NCBI GenBank assembly: GCA_022822865.1
Contig: JAJDYJ010000039.1
Location: forward strand, 62,001-126,000
Reading direction: 5' to 3'
Source: Pseudomonadales bacterium
Lineage (GTDB): Bacteria; Pseudomonadota; Gammaproteobacteria; Pseudomonadales; Pseudohongiellaceae
DNA length: 64,000 nucleotides
In this document: positions 18,739-28,092 of the stretch, piece after piece
How the letters are laid out: every line of letters begins with the position of its first letter
How positions within the stretch are numbered: position 1 is the first letter of the stretch
Program-made: the position numbers and the translations under genes
The notes under the pieces: generated by a model
Seen by the model: only the letters and a program-made list of their open reading frames with translations
What the model was told of the DNA's origin: nothing
Database searches by the model: none

Positions 18739-19692
18739 TCAGGGCAAGGCATAGCGCAGCGAGAGCATCAGCGAGGCGCGTGAAGTGTCTTGCGTTCTGG
18801 ACCAGGCCTGAACCGGTTCGCCGCCGTCAAGGCGCAGATTCGGCGCGTGGCTGCGCAGCAGGACGCCTTGGTAGGCATCGGATTCGAAGTCGTCGAAGCT
18901 CTTCCATTGGAGTTTGAGCCCCAGGGTCAGGGATTCGGTCAGTGCGCGGTCGATGCCTGCCGCGACCAGAACTCCGGTCATCCGGTCCTTGAGTGTGGCG
19001 CGGCCGGTGCTGACGGTTCCCGCGAGGTTGCGGCGGATTTCATCCACATTGGGCTGGCCGGCGCCGGTCGTGATGTCGGCCGGATTCGCGCTGCGCGCCC
19101 AGACCCAGGAGAAGTCCTTCCGCGCCCAGGCTATTCCGACGCCGGCGCCGGCCCAGGGTGTCCAGCGCGAAGCGTTCGGCCAGTCGCGATAAGCGGTCAG
19201 AAACAACTCATGTGAAATTGCCGTGCCGAGAGTTTCCTCGCCGACCGAAAGTTCGTTGCTGATCTTGTCGAAATCAGCGCCCGAAGCGTCCGTGGAAGAT
19301 ACGGTCTGCTCGAAGCGGGTCGCGTTGTAGGCGTATACCGCGGCGGCCCTGAAGCGTGGCGAAAAGCGGTAGCCAAGTTCGGCTTCCGCGGAGAATCCTT
19401 CGCTGCCGCCGAAAGGAGCCAGCCAACCGTCGCCGGCGCCGCGGCCGGGCGCGTTGCAACTCGGAATGGAGGGCGTGCGGGGGTTGATATATTCGTCGCA
19501 GATGCTTGCCCGGTCGTTACTGCGGCTGACGACGGTAACATCCGGGGAGGCGTTGCCGCCGACCGCCATGCCCGCGTACAGTTCCGCGGCGTTCGCGCCG
19601 GCACTGGCGAGAAGGCCCAGAGTGAAAAGCAGGCGCAACAAGGGAAATCGCTCGATGGCCGGCGGCAGGGAGGTCAGGACAAGATGGATCAT
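18739..19692 (-). CDS. Small outer-membrane beta-barrel protein, function unknown
   Basis: This 317-residue protein has a long N-terminal signal segment ending near SAGANAAEL. The mature part alternates polar and aromatic residues as in outer-membrane barrels (AELGYRFSPRFRAAAVYAYN, GAGVGIAWARKDFSWVWA, LGLKLQWKSF) and closes with a barrel-like strand (SLMLSLRYALP). It looks like the OmpW/opacity-type group of small barrels, but I cannot name a specific family. Two cysteines occur near residues 65 and 80. It stands alone, convergent with the antitoxin-like gene and next to a tRNA gene. Confidence 0.65.
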   Translation of the reverse strand: MIHLVLTSLPPAIERFPLLRLLFTLGLLASAGANAAELYAGMAVGGNASPDVTVVSRSNDRASICDEYINPRTPSIPSCNAPGRGAGDGWLAPFGGSEGFSAEAELGYRFSPRFRAAAVYAYNATRFEQTVSSTDASGADFDKISNELSVGEETLGTAISHELFLTAYRDWPNASRWTPWAGAGVGIAWARKDFSWVWARSANPADITTGAGQPNVDEIRRNLAGTVSTGRATLKDRMTGVLVAAGIDRALTESLTLGLKLQWKSFDDFESDAYQGVLLRSHAPNLRLDGGEPVQAWSRTQDTSRASLMLSLRYALP

Positions 19693-19743
19693 GGGCGCCC
19701 GGGAAAAATTCTTACCTGCGTCTCCGGAAAGAAACCGCGAAAA

Positions 19744-19833
19744 CTGGCGGAGAGAGAGGGATTCGAACCCTCGATAGGGTTTAACCTATACGCCCTTAGC
19801 AGGGGCGCGCCTTCAGCCACTCGGCCATCTCTC
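19744..19833 (-). tRNA. tRNA-Ser(GCT)
   Basis: A 90-base cloverleaf with a 7-bp acceptor stem (GGAGAGA pairing with TCTCTCC), anticodon loop CTGCTAA (anticodon GCT), the long variable arm expected of serine tRNAs, the T-loop TTCGAAT and an encoded CCA end. It reads AGC/AGU serine codons. No direct repeat of its 3' end or integrase gene is seen nearby. Confidence 0.97.
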
Positions 19834-19975
19834 CGCTGGGGCGGGAGATGGTATCACAGGCGGTCTCGTGCGTTGAATCCGGGAGTTGCGTTTGCGCGGG
19901 GGTTGGCTGTGATTCGGTGCGAGCGTATGCGACCATTGGTCGGAAACGCGAAGCGGGCAGTGCCGGAGGTTTGGC

Positions 19976-21691
19976 ATGAATCAGAATCTGACTGCGGCGG
20001 CTAAGGTATTGGCCTTGTCGGTCTTGTCTCCCATGGCCGCGGCCCAGCTCGAACCGCTGACGATCTTTCCGGCGAGTACGGTCATCACGATGGATCCGTC
20101 GCTTCCCCGCGCTTCGGCGGTCGCGGTCAGCGAGGGGCGGATCGTGGCGGTGGGTGACGTTGCAGATTTCGCAGTTTGGGAAGCGAGCCGGGAAGTCAGC
20201 ATCGACGAACGATTCGCGGACAAGGTGATCGTGCCCGGCCTGATCGACAATCACCTGCATCCCTTCCTTGCGTCTATCGTCCTGAATACGGTCTGGATCA
20301 CGCCGCAGGAATGGCAGGTGGGCGACATGCAGGTGCCGGCCACGCGCACGCACGAAGGCTTTGTCCGGCGCCTGGAAGAAGAACTCGCCGCAAATGCCGA
20401 CCCCGCCGCGCCGCTGCTAAGTTGGGGCTATCACGCTTCCTGGCACGGCGAGGTGATGCGGCCGGAACTCGATGAGATTTCCACAGACAAGCCAATCGTC
20501 CTGATCCAGCGTTCGTTCCACGAGATCATCATGAATTCCGCGGCCCTGGACTGGCTTGGGCTTAACACCGACGACATCGGCGTCCATCCCGATGTCGAAC
20601 TGGGCGAGGGATTCTTTTCCGAAAGTGGAGTCGATGTGGCGCTCGAACGACTGGTGCCGTATTTCTTCGCTCCGGAGCGCTTGCGCGCCGGACTCGATGC
20701 CCTGCGGGACGCCGTCCACGCGGGCGGTATCACCACTATCGGCGACATGGGCGTCGGCGGATACCTCGGTTTGCAGGAGGAAGCGCAGGTCTATCAGGAC
20801 CACTTCGGCGACTCGCGGACGCCTTTCCGGATGTTCATGGTTGCCTCGCCCGGAACCATGCTCACGCCGCCTCCGAAGCAGGACGTCGATGCATTTGCCG
20901 CGATTGATTTTCCCAGGGTCTTTTCGGGCCGGCACGTCAAGTTTTTCGCCGACGGCGGCTTCTTCGCGCTCAACATGCGCATGAAATATCCCGGCTACAC
21001 GGACGGCCACGAGGGCAGATGGATGATGGCGCCGGACGCGCTGGAAGCCGCGGTTCGCCCCTACTGGAACGACGGCTACCAGGTCCACGTTCACGTCAAC
21101 GGCGACGAAGGGCTCGATGTGGTGCTGGATATCCTGGACGGACTGCTGCAGGAAAAGCCAAGATTCGACCATCGTTTCACCTTGCATCACGTCGGCATAT
21201 CCACCAACGAACAATTGCGCAGGGCCACGGCGCTCGGCGTGGTGATTTCGGCCCAGCCCAACTACCTGTGGGCGCTTGGCGACAAGTACGCCGAAAGCGG
21301 GCTGGGCTACGATCGCGCCTCGCAGATGTCGCGCATCGGCGCGATGGTGCGAAACGGCATTCCGACTTCCCTGCATTCGGATTTCACGATGGCGCCGGCA
21401 TCCCCCTTGTGGCTGGCCTGGGTGGCGGCGAACCGGATCACGGCGGACGGGACGCTGATGGCGCCGGAAGAGCGCATCAGCGTCGAGGAGGCCTTGCGCG
21501 CGGTGACGATCGACGCGGCTTTCGCCATGGGCCTCGAGGACGAAATCGGCAGCATCGTGGCGGGCAAGAAGGCGGATTTCACGATCCTGGAGTCCGATCC
21601 GTTCGAGACGCCGGTCTCGGCCCTGAAGGACATCGAAATTTGGGGCACGGTTTTCGAAGGTACGGTGTATCCGGTCAGTTCGATTCAGTAG
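19976..21691 (+). CDS. Exported amidohydrolase of the YtcJ/amidohydrolase_3 family
   Basis: This is a 571-residue metal-dependent hydrolase. A signal peptide (MNQNLTAAAKVLALSVLSP, cleaved near MAAAQ) sends it to the periplasm. Metal ligands of the amidohydrolase superfamily are visible: HxH in DNHLHPF, His in HVHVNGDEG, His in LHHVGIS and Asp in LHSDFTM. The chain ends with the typical GSIVAGKKADFTILESDPF segment. The start has a clear GGAGG site. The substrate (an amide, carbamate or cyclic imide) cannot be inferred. It is a single gene upstream of the TonB receptor region. Confidence 0.85.
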   Translation: MNQNLTAAAKVLALSVLSPMAAAQLEPLTIFPASTVITMDPSLPRASAVAVSEGRIVAVGDVADFAVWEASREVSIDERFADKVIVPGLIDNHLHPFLASIVLNTVWITPQEWQVGDMQVPATRTHEGFVRRLEEELAANADPAAPLLSWGYHASWHGEVMRPELDEISTDKPIVLIQRSFHEIIMNSAALDWLGLNTDDIGVHPDVELGEGFFSESGVDVALERLVPYFFAPERLRAGLDALRDAVHAGGITTIGDMGVGGYLGLQEEAQVYQDHFGDSRTPFRMFMVASPGTMLTPPPKQDVDAFAAIDFPRVFSGRHVKFFADGGFFALNMRMKYPGYTDGHEGRWMMAPDALEAAVRPYWNDGYQVHVHVNGDEGLDVVLDILDGLLQEKPRFDHRFTLHHVGISTNEQLRRATALGVVISAQPNYLWALGDKYAESGLGYDRASQMSRIGAMVRNGIPTSLHSDFTMAPASPLWLAWVAANRITADGTLMAPEERISVEEALRAVTIDAAFAMGLEDEIGSIVAGKKADFTILESDPFETPVSALKDIEIWGTVFEGTVYPVSSIQ

Positions 21692-21700
21692 GGTAAACTG

Positions 21701-21800
21701 AAGCTCAAATTGCGGATGTTCCCGGACTGCGACCATGTCGTCGACGTTGGCCCCTATAGTGTTCCGCAGATTCCCTTCGCCAGTCGGCATTGCAATACTC
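21701..21800 (-). pseudogene. Degraded fragment of a CaiB-type CoA transferase
   Basis: On the minus strand, positions 21757-21701 encode IGANVDDMVAVREHPQ, which closely matches GIAWANVNDMAAVWDHPQ inside the intact CaiB-type gene at 25436-26665. Slightly upstream, another frame reads RLAKGICGTL, resembling the preceding CaiB segment and implying a frameshift. No other part of the gene remains. This is a short match found by eye, so confidence is modest. Confidence 0.35.
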
Positions 21801-22009
21801 TCCAAAATCAATGCGTTAGGTCGGATTAGCTCTGGAAGTCCAGTTATGAGAGGCAAAAACTGAATTACTATTGCAAAATTTTGTATAAAATTCTGTGTGG
21901 AAAACAGTTCCCCTTTCTGCAATAAACTGAGTATCGACAAGATTTATTCCTGTGGAAACCCGAGAGATTACATGGGTCGTTCCAACCGTCGTACAAATTG
22001 GGGAAACAA
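21801..22009. other. A/T-rich gap upstream of the TonB receptor
   Basis: No gene is seen here. The stretch is unusually A/T-rich for this genome and holds the near-palindrome TTTTGTATAAAA at 21879-21890, which also occurs at 33711-33722 upstream of a metallo-hydrolase gene. It probably carries the promoter and control sites of the TonB receptor, but no clear -35/-10 pair stands out. A GGGGA ribosome site lies just before 22010. Confidence 0.4.
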
Positions 22010-24868
22010 ATGAAATCACTTCTCACTATGGCAGTAGCGCGCAATTATTGCAGACTGTCGATGATTCTGGTGGGTTCAAGCCTTACGTTCTGGAGCGGTC
22101 AGGCAAACGCCCAGGCTTCCTCGGAAGAAACCATCGAGCAAGTTGTCGTAACCGGTTCCCGGATCACTCGCAGGGACTTCGCGTCCCCGAGTCCTCTGGT
22201 CACAACCGAAATGGAAGACGTTTCCACTTCGGGTAAAGCCACTATCGATGATTTTCTCAGAAACTTGCCGCAATTCGGACCTGGCACCGGCGACTTCAGT
22301 AACGACAGTAACGGCGGTACGGCGGGACGCGCGACCCTGAACCTCAGAAACCTGGGAGCGAAACGCAATCTGGTCATTATGGATGGTCGCCGCCTGATCT
22401 CTTCGGGAACGGATGGCGCGATCGACATCAACACGATCCCATCGCTTGCGATCGGCAACATTGAAGTGATCACGGGCGGCGCCTCCGCGACTTATGGTTC
22501 CGACGCGTTGTCCGGGGTCGTGAACTTCAGGACCCGCACGGACCTGGACGGATTTGAAATCGACGCGCAGGGTTCCACGCTCGACGACGCGGGCGAAAAC
22601 AACTATCGGCTGGGCGTCGCATACGGAACGGATTACGCCGACGGCAGGGGCAATCTGCTGCTGACCGCCGAGTTCAACGAACGCGGCGGCGTTCGTTATC
22701 GCGAACGCGAGTTCTTCGCCGTCAATCCACAGCACAGTACCTTTATTGTGCACGGCCACACCCGAATAGGGCGCAATATCTGGTCGGTCAATGACGACGG
22801 CACGGTGTTTGACGCGGGAGACATAGACCATCCGGCCAGACCTTTCACCGGCCAGGCCGAACTCCCGCTTCTGATCAGGGGCGATGATCTGAGAACCCAC
22901 GGCCAATACCAGAACTGGATTCAGGTACCCCTGGAGCAAAGAAACATCTTCGCCAAGACCGACTATGAGCTGGACAACGGTGTGACGGCCTATGGGCATG
23001 TGTTGAGTTCGTCGTCCACCGCCCTGAACGAGGGCGCCGCGCCAAATTCGGCCGGCATCTGGGGCGTGACCATACCGCAGGACAATTACTACCTGCAGCA
23101 GATTCCCTTTCTGGCTGATCGAGTAGGGCCGGCGGGCATTCTCAATAACCAGAGACGATTCTTTCAGGCCGGCGGACGAGTGTACGAGACCGACAACGAC
23201 GTACTGCAGGTTCTCGGCGGACTGCGGGGAGAATTCGCGGATCGGGATCTGAACTGGGACATTCATTGGTCCCGCGGCAGTACAAGTACCGAAGACCGCA
23301 CCACGTCCGGCTCGGTCAGTTTCGCTGCCGTTCAGGACATAATCGATTCGACGGATCCCGCAACCGGCGTTTCGCCGCTTTGTTCCGGGGGATTCAATCC
23401 GTTTGGCGGTACGACGCCGTTGTCGCCCGCTTGCCTGGAATTCGTCTCCCGCACGCCGGTGAACGAAACGACGCTTGAACAAACTGTTCTCGAAGGTGTC
23501 CTTGAGGGCAAGCTTGCCGACATGCCCGCGGGCGAAGCACGATTCGCCTTGACCGGGCACTATCGCGAAAATACCTATGAATTCGATCCCGATCCCGACA
23601 TCGCCGCCGGCAACCTGGCGAATCTGGCGAGTTCCGGATTCACGACGGGTGACGTCGAAGCCCTGGAAATCGCCGGCGAGGTGCTGCTGCCGCTCATAGC
23701 CGATTCCGAAGCAATCCAGTCCATGAACCTGACGCTGGGATTGCGCCTTTCGGACTACGACCCGGCAGGTTCGAACCAGACCTGGAAAGCCGAAATCGAT
23801 GCCCAGGTGACCGATGATTTCATGTTGCGAGGCGGTCTCCAGCATGCGGTGCGCGCACCGAATGTCGAGGAATTCTTCAGAGCCAGCCTGCTGCGCGTTC
23901 AGCCGTTTCTCGACCCATGCAGCTCGCGTTACCGGGGCGTGAGCACAGACCGCGCCGCCGAGTTGGCGCTATGCGCGGAGCAAGGCGCCGATCGAAGATA
24001 TACGCAAGGCGGATCTTCCGCGCCTACCTTCACCAACGGCAATCCGGCGCTGACGCCGGAAGAAGCTGATACGTTCACCGTTGGCGCGGTCTACGAATTC
24101 GAGATGGGCGACGCGAACGTGCAGTTGAGCGTCGACTACTACAACATCGAGGTGGACGATGCGATCGAGACCTTGTTCGCCCAGCAAGTCATGACCAAGT
24201 GTTTCAACCTGGACGGAACATCCAACCCCACCTACGACAACAACTATTTCCCCTGCCAGCAAATCCACCGTCCGATTCTGGCGCCCGCGACGACGGCGTT
24301 CGATCTGGACCCGGTCAATCAGCCGGTTCTGAATCTGGGAGGCATCAAGACCGCCGGCGTCGACGTTGCGGCGGGCATAGACGTTCCCGTTGAAGCGCTG
24401 GCCTGGGGCGGCGGCGCCGGACGCGTTGCGCTGCAGACGGGCGTTACCTTCCTGAATCAGCATGAAATTCAGGCATTTTCCGACGAACAGTTCGTTGATT
24501 TTGCCGGAGTAGTCAGCGGCAACGTCGCTTATCCGGAAACCAAAGCGTTTACTACGCTGACCATCGAGACGGGCCCATTGCAATTCAATGCCATGTGGCA
24601 ACACATCTCGGACATGGTGGACATCTCCGCCGCCGGTGGCGTGGCCTCGACCATTCCAGGCGCGGATGCATATGATTACCTGGACCTGACAGGGCTCTTG
24701 ACGATCAATGACCAGCTTGAAATCTATGCCGGAATCAACAATGTATTCGATGAATTGCCGCCGCAAATCGGCGGTGAAGCTGTCGGCAGCAATTTCTCGG
24801 GCACTAACCAGGGCGTGTACGACGCCATCGGCCGCGCCACGTATCTTGGCGTGAGAACCCGCTTCTGA
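22010..24868 (+). CDS. TonB-dependent outer-membrane receptor
   Basis: This is a 952-residue outer-membrane transporter driven by TonB. A signal peptide (ends near ANAQAS) is followed by the plug domain (EQVVVTGSRITRRDF, NLRNLGAKRNLVIMDGRR, GGASATYGSDALSGVVNF), a long 22-stranded barrel and a C-terminal strand ending in aromatic Phe (YLGVRTRF). I chose ATG 22010 because GGGGA sits just before it; TTG 21998 is also in frame. The plug resembles sphingomonad/Caulobacter-type receptors for organic substrates rather than siderophores, but the ligand is unknown. Its stop overlaps the start of the DUF3237 gene by one base. Confidence 0.9.
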   Translation: MKSLLTMAVARNYCRLSMILVGSSLTFWSGQANAQASSEETIEQVVVTGSRITRRDFASPSPLVTTEMEDVSTSGKATIDDFLRNLPQFGPGTGDFSNDSNGGTAGRATLNLRNLGAKRNLVIMDGRRLISSGTDGAIDINTIPSLAIGNIEVITGGASATYGSDALSGVVNFRTRTDLDGFEIDAQGSTLDDAGENNYRLGVAYGTDYADGRGNLLLTAEFNERGGVRYREREFFAVNPQHSTFIVHGHTRIGRNIWSVNDDGTVFDAGDIDHPARPFTGQAELPLLIRGDDLRTHGQYQNWIQVPLEQRNIFAKTDYELDNGVTAYGHVLSSSSTALNEGAAPNSAGIWGVTIPQDNYYLQQIPFLADRVGPAGILNNQRRFFQAGGRVYETDNDVLQVLGGLRGEFADRDLNWDIHWSRGSTSTEDRTTSGSVSFAAVQDIIDSTDPATGVSPLCSGGFNPFGGTTPLSPACLEFVSRTPVNETTLEQTVLEGVLEGKLADMPAGEARFALTGHYRENTYEFDPDPDIAAGNLANLASSGFTTGDVEALEIAGEVLLPLIADSEAIQSMNLTLGLRLSDYDPAGSNQTWKAEIDAQVTDDFMLRGGLQHAVRAPNVEEFFRASLLRVQPFLDPCSSRYRGVSTDRAAELALCAEQGADRRYTQGGSSAPTFTNGNPALTPEEADTFTVGAVYEFEMGDANVQLSVDYYNIEVDDAIETLFAQQVMTKCFNLDGTSNPTYDNNYFPCQQIHRPILAPATTAFDLDPVNQPVLNLGGIKTAGVDVAAGIDVPVEALAWGGGAGRVALQTGVTFLNQHEIQAFSDEQFVDFAGVVSGNVAYPETKAFTTLTIETGPLQFNAMWQHISDMVDISAAGGVASTIPGADAYDYLDLTGLLTINDQLEIYAGINNVFDELPPQIGGEAVGSNFSGTNQGVYDAIGRATYLGVRTRF

Positions 24869-25428
24869 TGAGAATCGCAATCATGGTGCGCACGAGTAGT
24901 TTACGGCTGATTCTGGCGGTTTGCGTCTTCCTGATTTCGGGAGGCGCTCAGGGAGCGTCCCCTGTTGTCTTCGAACAAAATCCGGACCTGACGATTCCCT
25001 CGGTCAATGCCGAGCCCGTACTGCAACTGCACGTTACGCTATCCGACAATATCCCGGTGGGTCTGACGGATCGCGGCGAACGGGCAATCGTTCCCATTAC
25101 CGGCGGCAGTTTCTTCGGAGACGGCATAAGAGGAGAAGTCATGCCCGGCGGCGCCGACTGGCAATTGATCCGCGCAGACGGTGTGCAGGAGATCGTGGCA
25201 AGGTACACCATCAGGACCGATGACGGACAGATTATCTTCGTCGACAATCAGGGCATCAGCCATACCGATGACGAGGGCGTGAGATATCGTATGACCGCGC
25301 CGAAATTTCACGCGCCGCAAGGCCCTTACGACTGGCTCAACAAGAATATTTTCGTCGGCACCATCACTTCCGTCACTGAACCGCGCGCCGTCATTATCCG
25401 CATCTATCGGGTTGACGCGGCTCAGTAG
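24868..25428 (+). CDS. Exported DUF3237-family protein
   Basis: This 186-residue protein has an N-terminal signal peptide (hydrophobic LILAVCVFLISGGAQGAS) and a single DUF3237 domain, shown by GGSFFGDGIRGEVMPGG, DWQLIRADGV, ARYTIRTDDG and PYDWLNKNIFVG. The family forms a small beta-barrel of unknown biochemical role, often next to hydrolases and aromatic catabolism genes. It is translationally coupled to the TonB receptor (TGATGA junction), so it may handle the imported compound in the periplasm. Confidence 0.82.
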   Translation: MRIAIMVRTSSLRLILAVCVFLISGGAQGASPVVFEQNPDLTIPSVNAEPVLQLHVTLSDNIPVGLTDRGERAIVPITGGSFFGDGIRGEVMPGGADWQLIRADGVQEIVARYTIRTDDGQIIFVDNQGISHTDDEGVRYRMTAPKFHAPQGPYDWLNKNIFVGTITSVTEPRAVIIRIYRVDAAQ

Positions 25429-25435
25429 CGGCGGT

Positions 25436-26665
25436 TCAAATCACTTTATCGTCCGCGAGATTCCTGACTTCGTCGTCGGTATAGCCCAGATCGCGCAAAA
25501 TGTTATCGGTTTGCTCCCCAACCGCGGGGACAGGGCCGATCTCAGGTTCGTATGAGCTATTGTTGCCTGGCGGTTTCAGGGCGGTGATCAGGCCGCCCGG
25601 GCTGTCAACTTCGATAAATCTCTCCAGCGCCTTCAATTGCGGGTGATCCCATACCGCGGCCATGTCATTGACGTTGGCCCAGGCGATTCCGGCGGCGTCG
25701 AGTCTGGCGGTAACCGTGCCTGAGTCGAGATACTCGAACGCCAGTTGGATCAATTCGCGCAATGCGCCGCGATTCCGCGAGCGGGCGGCGTTGCCTGCGA
25801 ACCTGGGATCTTCCGCCACCGGCGGCATGGATGGGACACCCACTTTTTTCGATGGGTGTGCCGTGAGTTGCGGGTCCAGGATTTCGGTGCAGAAAGCTTT
25901 CCATTCGCGTTCGTTCTGGATGCCGAGCAGCAGGCTCTTGCCGTCGCCGGCGGTGAATATGCCGTAGGGATAGATGCTGGCATGGTCGGAACCGCTTCGT
26001 TCCGGCGGGGATTGGCCTTCGTAGGCGTAATAGAGCGGGAATCCCATCCATTCGGCCATGGCTTCGAGCAGGGAGACGGTGATATGCGAACCCTTGCCGG
26101 TCTTGCCGCGCTGAATCAGCGCCGCGAGGATGGCGGCATGGGCCTGGCTGGCGGCCGCGATGTCGGCGACGGAGATTCCGCTCTTGACCATGTTTTCGCC
26201 ATCGCCCGTCACCGACAGGAAACCGGCTTCGGCCTGCATGAGCAGGTCGTAAGCTTTCCTGTCGCGCCAGGGCCCGTTGTCGCCGTAACCGCTGATGTCG
26301 CAGACGATCAGTTGCGAATAATCAAGCGACAGCTTTGCATAAGAAAGTCCTGCCCGTTCGGCCGCGGCGGGCGCGAGATTCTGCACGAGAATGTCGGTTC
26401 GGGCGAGCAGGCGCTGCAGGATTTCCGCGGCGGCAGGCTGCTTGTTGTCGAGCGTCAGGCTTTCCTTGGAGCGATTGGTCCAGACGAAATGCGAGCAGAG
26501 ACCCTTGACCCGCTCGTCGTAGTAACGCGCGAAGTCGCCGCTCTCGCGCCGCTCGATCTTGATCACCCGGGCGCCGAGTTCGGCGAGCTGCCGGGTGCAA
26601 AGCGGCGCGGCGATGGCGTGTTCGAGCGAGAGAACCGTGATGCCGGTCAGGGGCGGCTGGTTCAT
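25436..26665 (-). CDS. Family III CoA transferase (CaiB/BaiF)
   Basis: This 409-residue protein swaps CoA between carboxylic acids in the cytoplasm. It has the class III fold signatures (LSLEHAIAAPLCTRQLAELGARVIKIER near the N-terminus) and the catalytic Asp at about residue 140 in AYDLLMQAEAGF. Its start overlaps the stop of the upstream HTD2-like gene (ATGA), so the two are one operon. With the neighbouring hydratases, lyase and dehydrogenase it could activate a C5-dicarboxylate such as itaconate or mesaconate using succinyl-CoA. This substrate is an inference from gene company. Confidence 0.88.
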   Translation of the reverse strand: MNQPPLTGITVLSLEHAIAAPLCTRQLAELGARVIKIERRESGDFARYYDERVKGLCSHFVWTNRSKESLTLDNKQPAAAEILQRLLARTDILVQNLAPAAAERAGLSYAKLSLDYSQLIVCDISGYGDNGPWRDRKAYDLLMQAEAGFLSVTGDGENMVKSGISVADIAAASQAHAAILAALIQRGKTGKGSHITVSLLEAMAEWMGFPLYYAYEGQSPPERSGSDHASIYPYGIFTAGDGKSLLLGIQNEREWKAFCTEILDPQLTAHPSKKVGVPSMPPVAEDPRFAGNAARSRNRGALRELIQLAFEYLDSGTVTARLDAAGIAWANVNDMAAVWDHPQLKALERFIEVDSPGGLITALKPPGNNSSYEPEIGPVPAVGEQTDNILRDLGYTDDEVRNLADDKVI

Positions 26666-27522
26666 TCCGGCGCCATCCGCGCTTTGCCTTGCAGGCAGAG
26701 CGCACCCGCTTCATTGGCAATCCAGATTTGGGTTTGTCCCGATGCTTCGGGCGCGCGGCCACACAAGCTGAATGTTTCGGTGTCGAAAACGGGATGCAGA
26801 ACGCGAAACGAGTATTCGAGCAGCGGTCGGCCCGGGAATCGGCGCAGCAACTCATCGATCAGCATGGTCGCCAGCAAGGGCCCATGCACGAGCAGGCCGG
26901 GGTAGCCTTCCACCTCGCGCACGTAATCGCGGTCGTAGTGGATACGGTGGGCGTTGAAAGTCAGAGCCGAATAGCGAAACAGCACGATGGCGTCGGCGCG
27001 GCATTCGCGTTCGAAATCTGGGTTCGCCGGCGCGGGCTTCGGCGCCGGCGCGGCGGCATTCGCGGAACGCGCTTCGCGATAAACGATGTCGTGCCGTTCG
27101 CTGAAGGCAAGCCCCGCGGGGCTTTCGTACTCGTGTCCGACCTCGAGAAAGGCGAGTTGTCCGCTGCGCCCCTGCTTGAATTCGATGCCATCGATGCGCG
27201 AACGCCTGGTGACGGATTCGCCTATGTGCAACGGGTGATGGAAGCGAAACCGGCTGCCGGCCCACATGCGCCGGGGCAATTCGATGGGCGGCAGGAAACC
27301 GCCTTTCTGCGCATGTCCGTCATGGGCGATCTCGCTCTGCGGCGTCATTTCGAGGAAATGGAGCCAGTGCCACAGCGGCGGGAGGGGCGAGCCCGCCGCG
27401 GCCGGCGTTTCCGGGCGGTCGAGCAGGGCGGCGAAGCCGCGCAACGGGTCCGGGCCGATGACTTCGGTGCGGCATTCGGTCTTGCCGAGCCATGCGTCAA
27501 ATTTGCCCGCTGTATCTGTCAT
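26662..27522 (-). CDS. HTD2-like MaoC-fold hydratase (mesaconyl-CoA/itaconyl-CoA hydratase type)
   Basis: This 286-residue protein has the two-hotdog layout of FAS1-N/HTD2-like hydratases. The N-terminal half includes PPLWHWLHFLE, IELPRRMWAGSRFRFHHPLHIG and FLEVGHEY; the C-terminal half holds FRYSALTFNAHRIHYDRDY, VEGYPGLLVHGPLLATML. Such proteins hydrate mesaconyl-C4-CoA or itaconyl-CoA. I chose ATG 27522 because MTDTAGKFDAW matches the usual N-terminus; a longer reading from 27579 adds 19 unrelated residues. It is the first gene of an operon with the CaiB-type transferase and is divergent from the small MaoC gene. Confidence 0.82.
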   Translation of the reverse strand: MTDTAGKFDAWLGKTECRTEVIGPDPLRGFAALLDRPETPAAAGSPLPPLWHWLHFLEMTPQSEIAHDGHAQKGGFLPPIELPRRMWAGSRFRFHHPLHIGESVTRRSRIDGIEFKQGRSGQLAFLEVGHEYESPAGLAFSERHDIVYREARSANAAAPAPKPAPANPDFERECRADAIVLFRYSALTFNAHRIHYDRDYVREVEGYPGLLVHGPLLATMLIDELLRRFPGRPLLEYSFRVLHPVFDTETFSLCGRAPEASGQTQIWIANEAGALCLQGKARMAPE

Positions 27523-27577
27523 AATGCCTGCGCCGGACGGGTAACATCCGGCAGGAAAATAACAGGAATCTCGATCC

Positions 27578-28036
27578 ATGTCCGGGAAGTATTTCGAAGA
27601 ACTGGAAATCGGCGCGGTGTTCGATCATCTGCCGCATCGCACGATCACCGAGGCGGACAATCTGCTGTTTTCCACCATGACCCACAATCCCCAGCCGCTG
27701 CACATCGACGCCGAATTCGCCGCCTCCTCGCAGCACGGCCAACGCCTGGTAAACAGCCTGTTTACCCTCGGCCTGGTGATCGGCCTTTCCGTAGGCGACA
27801 CGACGCTCGGCACCACCATCGGCAATCTCGGCATGGAACAGGTCGAATTCCCCAACCCGGTGTTCATCGGCGATACCATCCGCGTGCAGACGCGCATCAC
27901 CGACAAACGCGAATCGAAGACCAAAGCCGACCGCGGCATCGTCTGGTTCGAGCATATCGGCCGCAATCAGCGCGACGAGATCGTCTGCCAGTGCCTGCGC
28001 AAGGGGATGATGCTGCGCTCGCCGAAAAATGTTTGA
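27578..28036 (+). CDS. MaoC-family dehydratase
   Basis: This 152-residue single-hotdog protein has the MaoC hydratase-2 signature (ITEADNLLFSTMTHNPQPLHIDAEFA, in which Asn/His near residue 38-44 form the active site). It adds or removes water on enoyl-CoA-type substrates. The N-terminus GKYFEELEIGAVF is typical of MaoC proteins next to CitE-type lyases. It starts 55 bases from the divergent HTD2-like gene with a CAGGA ribosome site. It most likely acts on the same CoA ester as its neighbours. Confidence 0.85.
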   Translation: MSGKYFEELEIGAVFDHLPHRTITEADNLLFSTMTHNPQPLHIDAEFAASSQHGQRLVNSLFTLGLVIGLSVGDTTLGTTIGNLGMEQVEFPNPVFIGDTIRVQTRITDKRESKTKADRGIVWFEHIGRNQRDEIVCQCLRKGMMLRSPKNV

Positions 28037-28092
28037 GATTGAAATGGAATAGGGTAGCGTACGGCCTATCGAATGTACCGGAGTCGCACAAT

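Noticed and set aside
19744-19833. tRNA-Ser as an integration site
   Set aside because: No integrase, no repeat of the tRNA 3' end and no phage genes are nearby.
27527-27555. Inverted repeat in the gap between the HTD2-like and MaoC genes
   Set aside because: It has a two-base bulge and no T-run, and lies between divergent starts, so it is not a terminator. It could be an operator, but the evidence is too weak.
26689-28092. Long plus-strand N-terminal extension of the exported esterase gene
   Set aside because: It runs antisense through the HTD2-like gene and across the MaoC gene. The protein has a proper signal peptide at 28093 or 28108, so the extension is not real.
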